DNA from: Eubacterium sp.
GTDB taxonomy: Bacteria; Bacillota_A; Clostridia; Lachnospirales; Lachnospiraceae
Direction of reading: 5' to 3'
DNA length: 16,675 nt
NCBI GenBank assembly: GCA_023663915.1
Contig: JAMPGN010000077.1
Coordinates: 1 to 16,675, forward strand
Every line of letters begins with the position of its first letter. The stretch's first letter is position 1. Positions 6,896-14,436 of this stretch are shown here, in pieces. A model generated the notes under the pieces. The model was not told where the DNA came from. It was given only the letters and a program-made list of their open reading frames with translations, and did no database searches. A program made the translations under genes and the position numbers.

Positions 6896-8723
6896 ATTGC
6901 CTTCCCACCGAAACTTTATACAGATTAAACCAATATCTTTCCAGGAGATAACTGCCCGTCTCTTCGATCTCCATTCCCTGCTCCGACCACTCCTTGACAA
7001 TGTCATCCCTGCTGTTGAAACTGCCGACAAACCAGACATTTCTGCCTTTCTCACACCACTCTTTGATCATCTGAACCTCTTCCACAACATGATACGGTCT
7101 GATGATATCCTGAATCAAAGCTTCCGGTGTCCCGCACCAAAGATAGCTCTGCGCGTCCGGATCAATATAATAGGAAGTGACCGCCTGAACCTGATCAAAA
7201 TTATAAATGACAATATCGTCCGGCGCAATGGAAGATAATGCCTTTTCGGTCTCTTTCATGAGAAGGATTTTATATTCTTCTTCTCCCATAAATGCCCGGT
7301 AATTGCGCAGACCGATTATAGCTATGCCAAAAATGACCGCAACCAAAAAAATTTTTACCACTTTATTCTTTGCTTTTTTTCGTTCGGGAATGCCTGTCGT
7401 TGATTTACATAACATAATTGTTCCCAGCATATGATCCAAATTCACTGCAAATCCCAGCCAGAAACACCCTAATGCCGGAATCATATACCGATAGACGAAA
7501 ATCGGACGAACCCCAAAGGAAGCTGCAAATCCAAACAATACCAGACCTGCGAGCACTCCAATTCCCGCTGCGGCAAACAGGAAGCGTGTTTTATATTTTT
7601 CATATGTTCCTGCTTCATTTTCCACCGTTGCTTCTGCATTCAAATTTATACTTTGCTTTTCATTCCGTAATATGCTTCGCCTTATTCTTTGCGCTGAATT
7701 TTGCGAATTTTTGTGATTTTGTATACCATTATGGTATAGTTTTATAAACTCATACACAAATACCAACACATAAGCCGCAAACAGCACCACCGCCAAAATG
7801 ATATTCAAAACTTCATTCGTAAATGCGGGCTTCATGAGAAACTTCACACAGCCGCCCAATGAACGCCACGTCAACGGAAGTATCCAATAATTCTCATTTA
7901 CCGCCGTAATCTGTCCAAACAGTGCATAGAGCCACGGAATATATCCCACGATCGAAACCGCCACACAGACCAGCCACTCTCTGATCCTGCCCCGGTCTTT
8001 TCTCAAAAATACAACCAGCACGTAGAGATAGACCATGATTACCGCGACACAGGCAAAGTACTGTGTGTAGGCAGCAGCCAGCCCATAGCATACCAAGGCA
8101 GCCGCATGTAACCGCCGCAATCTCTCTCTGCTGCTTTGTCCTGCGCTTTGCCCTACATTTTGACTTATATTTTGCCCTACATTTTGTCCTATATTTTGCT
8201 CTGCGTTTTGTTCTATCTTTTCTCTTACGTCACAGCATGTAACGATTCCATATGCATGAAGAAAAGCCGCCGTCACAAACAGAAGCGCCCAACTATACAT
8301 CCGCACTTCCACCGTATATGCACTAAGCTGCGGCATGGATATGGTGCAGAAGAGAAACAGCCCGCCAGTAAAAATGCCAAATCTTCTGCGGATAAACGTT
8401 ACACTGTAAAGGAACAGGATAAAATACGGCAAAACCGAGACCATCTTAGCAATCACGACAGGGTTTGTCTGCGTCGATATAAGTTTACATAAGTCTACCA
8501 AGAATTTTACAATACAATAATACAGCGGCGGATGCACATCCCGTGCCGTGAATGCAATTAAATCACCGTAGGAATGTTTTATCATTCCCACGGTGAATAA
8601 TTCATCATACCAGATGTCGCTGCTAAAACATAACATCAGGCTTTTGCACAGCATGATTACACTGATTCCCAGAAAGAGATATCCTATGCCATCCCTTACG
8701 GATATTTTGGGTTTCCTATCCAT
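6894..8723 (-). CDS. GT-C membrane glycosyltransferase, GT39-like
   Basis: Integral membrane glycosyltransferase of 609 residues, related to the PMT/ArnT (GT39) group that uses polyprenyl-phosphate sugars. After the first helix lies the hallmark periplasmic loop: YDELFTVG (D40, E41), then RDVHPPLYY (about 61-69). Many hydrophobic helices follow, and the C-terminal soluble region (from about residue 490) has a globular look. The ATG at 8723 was chosen because it lies one base after the thrS stop (TAATATG), which implies coupling; the frame is open upstream only inside thrS. Residues 168-196 are a Gln/Asn-rich repeat made by seven 12-base units, and a second hydrophilic loop lies around residues 345-385. 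Acceptor and sugar are unknown; a cell-surface glycan or protein is likely. Confidence 0.85.
   Translation of the reverse strand: MDRKPKISVRDGIGYLFLGISVIMLCKSLMLCFSSDIWYDELFTVGMIKHSYGDLIAFTARDVHPPLYYCIVKFLVDLCKLISTQTNPVVIAKMVSVLPYFILFLYSVTFIRRRFGIFTGGLFLFCTISMPQLSAYTVEVRMYSWALLFVTAAFLHAYGIVTCCDVREKIEQNAEQNIGQNVGQNISQNVGQSAGQSSRERLRRLHAAALVCYGLAAAYTQYFACVAVIMVYLYVLVVFLRKDRGRIREWLVCVAVSIVGYIPWLYALFGQITAVNENYWILPLTWRSLGGCVKFLMKPAFTNEVLNIILAVVLFAAYVLVFVYEFIKLYHNGIQNHKNSQNSAQRIRRSILRNEKQSINLNAEATVENEAGTYEKYKTRFLFAAAGIGVLAGLVLFGFAASFGVRPIFVYRYMIPALGCFWLGFAVNLDHMLGTIMLCKSTTGIPERKKAKNKVVKIFLVAVIFGIAIIGLRNYRAFMGEEEYKILLMKETEKALSSIAPDDIVIYNFDQVQAVTSYYIDPDAQSYLWCGTPEALIQDIIRPYHVVEEVQMIKEWCEKGRNVWFVGSFNSRDDIVKEWSEQGMEIEETGSYLLERYWFNLYKVSVGRQ
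8138..8221 (-). repeat. 12-base tandem repeat, seven copies
   Basis: On the plus strand seven consecutive units fit the pattern G-NYCTRYNYTTT (for example GCCCTACATTTT twice). They lie inside the glycosyltransferase gene and code for about 28 residues of the type Q-N-x-G/E. Copy-number change by multiples of 12 would keep the frame. Confidence 0.8.
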
Positions 8724-8724
8724 A

Positions 8725-10689
8725 TTACTTCTTCTCTTCCTGCGGTATTTCCTGGCGAATTTCCTTCGTCCGGATCTCCTTGCAGATCTCGTCAATAAAC
8801 TCCTGTAACGGCTTCACGCCTTCATCACCCGCATAGCGGCTTCTGACAGACACCGTCTGATCTTCCGCCTCCTGTGCGCCGACTACGAGCATGTATGGCA
8901 CTTTTGCAAGCCTCGCCTCGCGAATCTTGAATCCAATCTTTTCCGAGCGGTTGTCAACCGTCACGTCGATATCATTTCTTGCCAGTTCTTTTCTGACCTT
9001 TTCTGCATACTCCTCATATTTTTCGGAAATAGGCAGTACGCGAACCTGCTCAGGACACAGCCATGTCGGGAACTTGCCCGCATATTTCTCGATCAACCAA
9101 GCCAGCGTTCTCTCATAGCAGCCGAGTGAAGTCCTATGGATAATACCGGGACGCACCCTGTCACCGTTCTGGTCGATATAATACATGTCAAACTGCTCCG
9201 CAAGCAGGGCATCCCACTGAATCGTAATCATGGTATCCTCTTTGCCGTATACGTTCCTCGCATTGATATCCACTTTGGGACCATAGAAAGCCGCCTCACC
9301 CACATCTTCCACAAAAGGAAGATCGAGTTCTATCAAAATGTCACGGATATGCGCCTCTGTCTCGTTCCATACTTCCGGCTCGCCAATGTATTTGTCGGGA
9401 TTTTCCGGATCCCACTTGGACAGATGCCATGTGATGTCTTCCAGAAGTCCCAAGGTTGACATAACATATTTTGCAAGAGCGATACAGCCCTTGAACTCTT
9501 CCACCATCTGATCCGGTCTTACGATCAAATGTCCCTCCGAGATCGTAAACTGGCGCACACGGGTCAGACCATGCATCTCACCGGAATCTTCGTTTCTAAA
9601 TAATGTAGATGTCTCGCCATACCGGAGCGGCAGATCACGGTAGGAATGCTGTGTATTTTTATAACAATAATACTGGAATGGACAGGTCATCGGGCGAAGC
9701 GCAAACACCTCTTTGTCCTTCTCTTCATCACCGAGCACAAACATGCCATCCTTGTAGTGATCCCAGTGTCCGGACATCTTGTACAGGTCGCTCTTTGCCA
9801 TAAGCGGGGTCTTCGTTCTCACATATCCCCACTCCTTGTCCTCCAAGTCCTCAATCCAGCGCTGTAACTTCATGACCATCTTCGTGCCTTTCGGCAAAAG
9901 AAGCGGTAAGCCTTGTCCAATCACGTCCACCGTGGTAAACAGTTCCATCTCGCGCCCCAGCTTATTGTGGTCGCGGCGTTTGATGTCTTCTAAATGCTCC
10001 AGATACGCTTCGAGTTCCTCTTTTTTCGGAAAGGCGGTTCCGTAAATACGCTGTAACTGCGCTTTGTTGGAATCGCCGCGCCAGTATGCCATAGAGGAAG
10101 AGATCAACTTGTAAGCCTTGATATTCTTGGTGCTCATCAGATGCGGTCCGGCGCACAAGTCCACAAATCCGCCCTGATCGTAGAAGGAAATCTCCGCATC
10201 TTCCGGCAGGTCACGAATCAATTCCACCTTGTAAGGCTCACCCTTCTCTTCCATAAACTTGATTGCCTCGGCTCTCGGCAGGGTAAACCGTTCAATCTTG
10301 TGTCCTTCTTTGATGATCTTCTTCATTTCCGCCTCTAACTTATCCAAGTCTTCCCTAGAAAAAGGCGCCGCATCGAAATCATAGTAGAACCCTTCCTCGA
10401 TCGCTGGTCCGATCGTCACTTTTGCATCGGGGAAAAGCCTTTTCACCGCCTCCGCCAGAACATGTGACGCGGTATGGCGGATCACCTTAAGCCCCTCGGC
10501 ATCGTTAGCCGTCAGAATACTCAGACTACAATCTTTGTCGATGACCGTCCTTAAGTCCTCGACTTTCCCGTCCACCTCTCCGGCGCACGCCGCACGGGCG
10601 AGTCCCTCAGAAATATCCAGGGCGATATCGTAGATGCTCATCGCCTGTACATATTCTTTGACCGAACCATCTTTCAATGTGATTTTCAT
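8725..10689 (-). CDS. thrS: Threonyl-tRNA synthetase
   Basis: Class II synthetase that charges tRNA-Thr, with proofreading; 654 residues, close to the usual length. Order: TGS domain (1-62), editing domain with HTASHVL and DLCAGPH (its HxxxH and CxxxH zinc-type motifs), catalytic core with MRPMTCPF, motif 2 FRNEDSGEMHGLTRVRQF, SEGH and motif 3 HRTSLGCYERTLAW, then the anticodon-binding domain (CPEQVRVLPIS to the end). The zinc ligands (Cys of MTCP, His of SEGH, His of HRTS) are in place. The MTCPFQYYCYKN variant instead of MNCPGH is one I associate with Clostridia. Start 10689 has GGAGG 7 bases upstream; the open frame to 10830 overlaps the upstream small gene in another frame and is not used. 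It lies under T-box control and is coupled to the downstream glycosyltransferase. Confidence 0.97.
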   Translation of the reverse strand: MKITLKDGSVKEYVQAMSIYDIALDISEGLARAACAGEVDGKVEDLRTVIDKDCSLSILTANDAEGLKVIRHTASHVLAEAVKRLFPDAKVTIGPAIEEGFYYDFDAAPFSREDLDKLEAEMKKIIKEGHKIERFTLPRAEAIKFMEEKGEPYKVELIRDLPEDAEISFYDQGGFVDLCAGPHLMSTKNIKAYKLISSSMAYWRGDSNKAQLQRIYGTAFPKKEELEAYLEHLEDIKRRDHNKLGREMELFTTVDVIGQGLPLLLPKGTKMVMKLQRWIEDLEDKEWGYVRTKTPLMAKSDLYKMSGHWDHYKDGMFVLGDEEKDKEVFALRPMTCPFQYYCYKNTQHSYRDLPLRYGETSTLFRNEDSGEMHGLTRVRQFTISEGHLIVRPDQMVEEFKGCIALAKYVMSTLGLLEDITWHLSKWDPENPDKYIGEPEVWNETEAHIRDILIELDLPFVEDVGEAAFYGPKVDINARNVYGKEDTMITIQWDALLAEQFDMYYIDQNGDRVRPGIIHRTSLGCYERTLAWLIEKYAGKFPTWLCPEQVRVLPISEKYEEYAEKVRKELARNDIDVTVDNRSEKIGFKIREARLAKVPYMLVVGAQEAEDQTVSVRSRYAGDEGVKPLQEFIDEICKEIRTKEIRQEIPQEEKK

Positions 10690-10759
10690 AATGTTTCCTC
10701 CTTCTTTCTTGCTTTCTTTCATTCTATTCTTCCGTCTGTCCTTCCAAACCGTTGTGCGC

Positions 10760-11050
10760 TTATTCCTGCTCCCGCCTGTCTGCATCGTCAGCAGGAGTAT
10801 CATTGCCGGCATTGTTGTTAATGTTCCCATTGTTATTCCCGTTGTTGCTGGCGATGCTGATCCCGTGCGTCAAAGGCGCCGTTAGGAGTCCGATACAGAT
10901 CCCTGCCAACAGGCAAATCGTACCAATTAAGAAATAATCCAATGTCGTGAGGGTAAGTTCTCCTTTCATAAGTTCAACGACCTTTTCTTTTACTTCGGTC
11001 GCTTTTTCTTTTACCTTGGTTGTCTTTTCTTTGAACTGTGTTGTTGTCAT
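10760..11050 (-). CDS. Small single-helix membrane protein, unknown
   Basis: A 96-residue protein of a family I do not recognise. Residues 6-30 are a charged amphipathic helix with repeats (KEKTTKVKEKATEVKEKVVEL), residues about 38-60 form one transmembrane segment (YFLIGTICLLAGICIGLLTAP), and the tail is asparagine/glycine-rich and then acidic (NNGNNNGNINNN, DTPADDADRREQE). GGAGG lies 6 bases before the ATG at 11050. It is the first gene after the T-box terminator and 70 bases before thrS, so it should be induced by threonine starvation together with thrS. It is reminiscent of short YtxH-like envelope proteins, but that is only a resemblance. Confidence 0.8.
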   Translation of the reverse strand: MTTTQFKEKTTKVKEKATEVKEKVVELMKGELTLTTLDYFLIGTICLLAGICIGLLTAPLTHGISIASNNGNNNGNINNNAGNDTPADDADRREQE

Positions 11051-11156
11051 ATTCTTCCTCCTTCTTTATGGTTATACTCATGCGTAGGCAAAAAAACTGC
11101 GTCTATGCGTTGGGGCGGTTGCGCTTAAATATCACTACTGGCACCGGAATCCATAC

Positions 11157-11196
11157 AACAAAAAATCCCCTGCACTACCACTAAGTAATGCAGAGG
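11157..11196 (-). terminator. T-box attenuator terminator
   Basis: CCTCTGCATTAC pairs with GTAGTGCAGGGG (12 pairs including two G-U) around a 6-base loop and is followed by a T-run. It lies directly downstream of the T-box sequence, as expected for a T-box switch that works on transcription. Confidence 0.92.
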
Positions 11197-11405
11197 ACGT
11201 ATAATATTTACGCGGTTCCACCTCGCTTGTTCTGTGCGCCCATGACGGCTTACCAGAACCTCTCATTCGACTGTAACGTGAGTCAACGGACCGGATTGGG
11301 GTCACTCGGAGTTAGTTTTCAGATGTTTCCGGCAAAAACGCTTCCAGCACATGGCGTTTCTCTCTGTTACGTTCCGCATCTTACTCTTCTCGTCAACGTG
11401 TTCAC
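11157..11405 (-). promoter_or_regulatory. T-box riboswitch, threonine-type
   Basis: The leader carries the T-box hallmark AGGTGGAACCGCG (11223-11211), whose bulge pairs with the free acceptor end of uncharged tRNA. Upstream, stem I shows AGAGTAAG and CAGAGAG-type motifs, and a specifier region GAAAACTAACTCC in which ACT (11316-11314), a threonine codon, sits at the expected place. The terminator follows at 11196-11157. Uncharged tRNA-Thr should stabilise the antiterminator and switch on the small membrane protein, thrS, the glycosyltransferase and the DUF1540 gene. Exact stem borders were not folded by program. Confidence 0.92.
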
Positions 11406-11435
11406 TCTATTCTGTAATATGTCTTTGATGTTACT

Positions 11436-11464
11436 ATTCTATGCCTCGAATCCGCAAAAGTAAA
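11436..11464 (-). promoter_or_regulatory. Probable promoter of the T-box/thrS unit
   Basis: TTTACT (11464-11459), a 17-base spacer, then TAGAAT (11441-11436). Transcription would start just before stem I of the T-box leader, which supports the call. Confidence 0.45.
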
Positions 11465-11536
11465 GTGGAAATTTTTATTTTGCTGTTTATTTGCGAAAAA
11501 TCATGAAAAAAATATACCCATGTTCGCGAACTCGAA

Positions 11537-12004
11537 TTATGGTTTACATAATAGTTCTTCTTCAATAATCCCCGCTGCACAAGCAATAATCTTCGCACAT
11601 GGTCTTGTCTCGTAAAATTCCGGTGTGCGTATGGAAGGTTTCGCGCTCTCCTCCGCGCCGTCAAGTCCGAGCAGTTCTTTACAGATGATCGTGCCGTACT
11701 CTTCCCTAAAGCGTGCACTCATTTTCCTCACCAGCGTGTAAATATGCTCTTTAGCCGCCTCGTCCTGCGGGTCTACGTTGCCCTCTTGTAGCCCTGCCAA
11801 CATCGCCATGGACGATACCGCGCCACACACTTCGCGCATTCTGCCGACACCCGCGCCCATGGCGCTGGACATCTTAAGCGCCGTCTCACGCTCCATACCG
11901 AAACAGTCCGCATAAGTCGCAAACACCGCCTGCGCACAGTTGTATCCTTCTTTGAAAGTCTCTACAGCCCGCTGTGTGCGGGATTCAAATTGTTCCTGTC
12001 CCAT
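11537..12004 (-). CDS. C_GCAxxG_C_C family protein, probable redox protein
   Basis: A 155-residue protein of the C_GCAxxG_C_C family (DUF1440-like name in databases varies), widespread in anaerobes and thought to be redox- or metal-active; the exact role is unknown. Visible marks are EGYNCAQAV (Cys23), the glycine-rich GAGVGRMREVCGAVSS (Cys60), IICKELLG (Cys108) and RPCAKIIACAAGII (Cys136, Cys142), in the order typical for the family. It is mostly helical and has no signal peptide. The ATG at 12004 is preceded by AGGAAGAG about 9 bases upstream. It follows the SEC-C gene by 37 bases, so the two form an operon. No good terminator is seen after its stop; only a weak TTCG/CGAA stem and a T7 run lie there. 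Confidence 0.88.
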   Translation of the reverse strand: MGQEQFESRTQRAVETFKEGYNCAQAVFATYADCFGMERETALKMSSAMGAGVGRMREVCGAVSSMAMLAGLQEGNVDPQDEAAKEHIYTLVRKMSARFREEYGTIICKELLGLDGAEESAKPSIRTPEFYETRPCAKIIACAAGIIEEELLCKP

Positions 12005-12041
12005 ATGGATGCTCTCTTCCTACAAGCCCTCTATGATTCCG

Positions 12042-12548
12042 CTATGCATTCCTGCCACAGCATTTCTTATACTTTTTGCCACTTCCGCAAGGACACGGAT
12101 CGTTGGGATAAACCTTCGGCGCCTTGTGGATCGTCGTGGATTCCTTCTGCTCTTTGTACAGTGCTTTTCTCGTCTCCTCGTCGAAGATCTCATTCCACTC
12201 TTCCAGCCCATAGAGCCAGTCCGCGCCTGCTGCCACCATATTTTTATAAAGAAGCGTCGTGTCGAATCCAAGATTGACCTTGGTATCCTCCTCCATCTCC
12301 TCGATCGGATTCGCTTCCTTCAGACTGTCGTTGATACCGTCCAAAAAGCCTGTCATCGTCATGATATCTACATCATATTTCTCCGCCAGTTCCTTCACGG
12401 TTCCCTCTACAACTACGCCTGGAGCTTTTAAGAGCTGTGCGTAGATTTCCTTTTCTTTTAAAAAGTAATCTGACCAGAGTCTTTGCAGATCACCTTTGTT
12501 AGCCGTCTCGGAATATGCCAGATCGCGCCATTGTTTCAATAATGCCAT
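12042..12548 (-). CDS. SEC-C zinc-motif protein
   Basis: A 168-residue protein. The body (about residues 1-145) is acidic and helical and looks like the family of SEC-C-containing proteins found downstream in Clostridia; I do not know its function. The C-terminus is a complete SEC-C motif, DPCPCGSGKKYKKCCG (Cys152, Cys154, Cys163, Cys164), the zinc-binding tail also used by SecA to contact SecB or ribosomes. The ATG at 12548 has AAAGGTGG about 9 bases upstream. It is the first gene of a two-gene operon with the C_GCAxxG_C_C protein. A roughly 95-base leader with a long hairpin precedes it. Confidence 0.88.
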   Translation of the reverse strand: MALLKQWRDLAYSETANKGDLQRLWSDYFLKEKEIYAQLLKAPGVVVEGTVKELAEKYDVDIMTMTGFLDGINDSLKEANPIEEMEEDTKVNLGFDTTLLYKNMVAAGADWLYGLEEWNEIFDEETRKALYKEQKESTTIHKAPKVYPNDPCPCGSGKKYKKCCGRNA

Positions 12549-12584
12549 TGTACCATACCACCTTTTATCCTGTAATCTCGGACT

Positions 12585-12630
12585 GTGCGTGTGTCAGTGG
12601 CCCTTCCTATGGAACGGCTGATACACGCGC
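12585..12630 (-). promoter_or_regulatory. Leader hairpin of the SEC-C operon
   Basis: GCGTGTATCAG (12628-12618) pairs with CTGACACACGC (12597-12587) over 11 positions with one A-C mismatch on this strand; two more pairs extend it outward. An inner TTCC/GGAA stem caps the loop. No T-run follows, so it is not a terminator. It lies between the promoter at 12649-12677 and the SEC-C ribosome binding site. Confidence 0.45.
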
Positions 12631-12648
12631 CGCCGCGTTTGCTAACTA

Positions 12649-12677
12649 AGTATATAACATTTTGGGGAAAAAGTAAA
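12649..12677 (-). promoter_or_regulatory. Probable promoter of the SEC-C operon
   Basis: TTTACT (12677-12672), a 17-base spacer, then TATACT (12654-12649). It has the same -35 hexamer and spacing as the proposed thrS promoter. The leader would be about 95 bases. Confidence 0.5.
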
Positions 12678-12835
12678 TTTATATTTCCTTAAGATGCGTC
12701 TTTCGGAAATGTTTCATACGGATATCCAGAGGATATTTTGAGAATGAAAAAAATTTCTGTTTGGATGAATAAGAACCATAAAAAGGGTAATAATGATATT
12801 AGTCAAAAGATAAGGAAATACTTATCCTCCCCTAA

Positions 12836-12878
12836 GGAAGCCCCTAGGAGTGCGGAAACCGCATTTTTAGGGGCTTCC
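12836..12878. repeat. Two-part palindrome, possible element end
   Basis: GGAAGCCCCTA (12836-12846) and TAGGGGCTTCC (12868-12878) are perfect complements. Between them TGCGG and CCGCA form a second stem with an AAA loop. No T-run follows on either strand, so a simple terminator is unlikely. It lies about 220 bases past the recombinase stop. Confidence 0.7.
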
Positions 12879-12959
12879 GCTATGTTTGAACCAATAAGCC
12901 TGTCCGCGAAGCAGGCGTTTGGCGCTATTCTTTAAGGGATTTTAGGGTGTTGCCAAGCC

Positions 12960-12992
12960 AAAAGCCAGTGTTTATCAGTGTTTCCGGCTTTT
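12960..12992. repeat. Inverted repeat enclosing tandem CAGTGTTT
   Basis: AAAAGCC (12960-12966) and GGCTTTT (12986-12992) flank two copies of CAGTGTTT (12966-12973 and 12976-12983) spaced 10 bases apart, one helical turn. Such paired sites are typical for proteins that bind next to recombination sites. A weak plus-strand terminator is the alternative reading. Confidence 0.45.
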
Positions 12993-13095
12993 TACGGATT
13001 TTCGTAATATTTGCATTATCATCTTTAATGCCTGTATTTTAGGCACTTTCTGACCCTGTCATTCTCTGACAGTTCATATCGAACTTACGTTCTTT

Positions 13096-13746
13096 TCATG
13101 CAAATACAGCCTCCGTCTGACCACCACTAAAAACGAAATCGTATATCTTAAAGATTTCATTCTGGATAACCAGATTGTCTTCGTAATCGTTTTTACACTT
13201 ATAATAGGTGTTTAAGGTTGTGCTTTTATTCTTATGTCCTACATTCTTGGAAACTAATGCCAGCTTCATGCCTTTGTCCAGACAGTTTGCAACATAACTC
13301 CTTCTGCATATATGAGAGGGCTTGTATTCCACTCCGACACAATTACAGAAAGCCTTGAAGGTAGTGGTGAGACTGCTCTCTTTTACCATCCTGCCGCTGT
13401 TTGCAGGGATGACATACTCGCTTTCAATCCCTGCCTGCTCGGTCCGGCGTTTCTGCTCCATCAGCCATTTATAGGTAAAATGCGTCCTCTCAATCCTAAT
13501 TGTCCTGTGTTCAAGGTCGATCTTGCTCCATTTCATGGCATGTAATTCTCCTAACCGCAAACCAGTTCTACAAAGGATAACGAGTGCCGGAGAGTTGCGG
13601 TATTTCTTACATTTATTCCAGCAATCCATACAGCCTGACTGCAAGGTGTTTACTTCGTCGTCTTCCCATACGCCAAGCTCTTTCTCTTCCTGCTCTTTGC
13701 ACCTGTCCTCATTGATTTTAACCTTACGCATAAAGTTCCAGCTCAT
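13096..13746 (-). pseudogene. Tyrosine recombinase, N-terminally truncated
   Basis: Catalytic half of a phage/ICE-type tyrosine integrase, 216 residues against about 350-420 for the full family. The active site is complete: Arg64 in CRTGLRLGEL, His145 and Arg148 in HICRR, His171 in NVGHKNKS and Tyr181/182 in LNTYYK. The N-terminal core-binding and arm-binding domains are absent. The frame continues upstream of the ATG at 13746 for 11 codons and then meets the TAA that ends the aldo/keto reductase frame, so nothing upstream in this frame can supply the missing part. AGGGA lies 5 bases before the ATG, so a short protein could still be made. It is transcribed in line with the broken genes to its right. 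The hairpin-rich stretch downstream may hold its old attachment site. Confidence 0.75.
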
Positions 13747-13779
13747 GATTTCCCTGTCGCACGATTTTTCATCAACTGC

Positions 13780-14436
13780 TTATTTCTTTTCCCAATTCTT
13801 CCCGAAAGCCGCCTGCTCAGACTCAATATGCCCCCTGTGTCCATGTACCTTACAGGCATCCAAAGCTTCTTCAAGCGCTCCAAACTCCCCGTCTGTCAGT
13901 TCCACATTGCATCCGCCAAGATTCTCCAGAATCCTGTCCTGATTTTTAGAACCCGGAATCGGCACAACATTAGGGTATTTATGGAGCATCCACGCAATGG
14001 AAATCTGTGCATTGGCAGCTTTCTTTTTCTCTGAAAATTCCGCAAGGACATCCAGAATCGGCTGGTTTGCCACAATATTTTCCTGTGAAAGCTGCGGTAC
14101 AAATTTCCTCACATCATCCCCTTCAAATTTTGTCTGCACAGTCACTTTTCCGGAAAGGAATCCGCTCGCAACCGGTGAAAAGGGAACAACACCAATGCCA
14201 TGCGCCTGGCAGTAAGGGAAGATATCCTTTTCACAGTCCCTCTCCAGCATGTTATAGAGATTCTGGACCGCTGTCACCGCTGTTACGCTTCCTGCCCTCG
14301 TAAGCGTTTCCACAGAAACCTGCGACATTCCCCACCCCCTGATCATGCCTGCCTGAATAAGTTTTCCCCGAATTCCGGGCAGCACCGTCAATACACCTGG
14401 CTTATCCAGCGCATACTGTATAATCCCTCCTCTCGC
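13780..14436 (-). pseudogene. Chimeric aldo/keto reductase remnant (two AKR types)
   Basis: Open frame without a usable start, from a TAA at 14439-14437 to the TAA at 13780. The first 22 codons (IIQYALDKPGVLTVLPGIRG) look like a late segment, about residues 230-250, of the AKR whose N-terminus lies at 14402-14707. From about 14360 the frame continues as a different AKR: KLIQAGMIRGWGMSQVS, VTAVQNLYNMLERDCEKDI, GVVPFSPVASGFLSGK, WMLHKYPNVVPIPGSK and a normal C-terminus. That second part is the substrate/cofactor-binding two thirds of an AKR of about 325 residues; the N-terminal 120 or so with the catalytic Asp, Tyr and Lys are missing. A TTG at 14391 is in frame but has no ribosome binding site. 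A catalytically active reductase is not expected. Confidence 0.75.

Larger units (their letters stand above)
12549..13095. other. Hairpin-rich gene-poor region next to the recombinase
   Basis: About 550 bases without a convincing gene. The left 130 bases hold the promoter and leader of the SEC-C gene. The rest, downstream of the recombinase gene, holds a strong two-part palindrome (12836-12878), a smaller hairpin (12898-12916), an inverted repeat enclosing tandem CAGTGTTT units (12960-12992) and a CTGTCA/TGACAG stem (13056-13072). A short plus-strand frame (about 12744-12935) runs through the palindrome; it has a weak AGAGGA before an ATG and is probably chance. The pattern fits the end of an integrated element. 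Confidence 0.5.

Noticed and set aside
8138..8221. Possible CRISPR-like array
   Set aside because: Units are 12 bases, contiguous without spacers, and lie in frame inside a coding gene.
11540..11718. Minus-strand frame overlapping the C_GCAxxG_C_C gene and the thrS promoter
   Set aside because: It overlaps a well supported gene in another frame and its second half is AT-rich non-coding DNA.
12836..12878. Palindrome as integron attC site or simple terminator
   Set aside because: No attC-type R/L core boxes are visible, the recombinase is not an integron integrase type, and no T-run follows on either strand.
12738..12935. Short plus-strand frame through the palindrome
   Set aside because: A weak AGAGGA precedes an ATG, but the C-terminal half is dictated by the inverted repeat and no family is recognised. 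Kept only as a note in the region entry.
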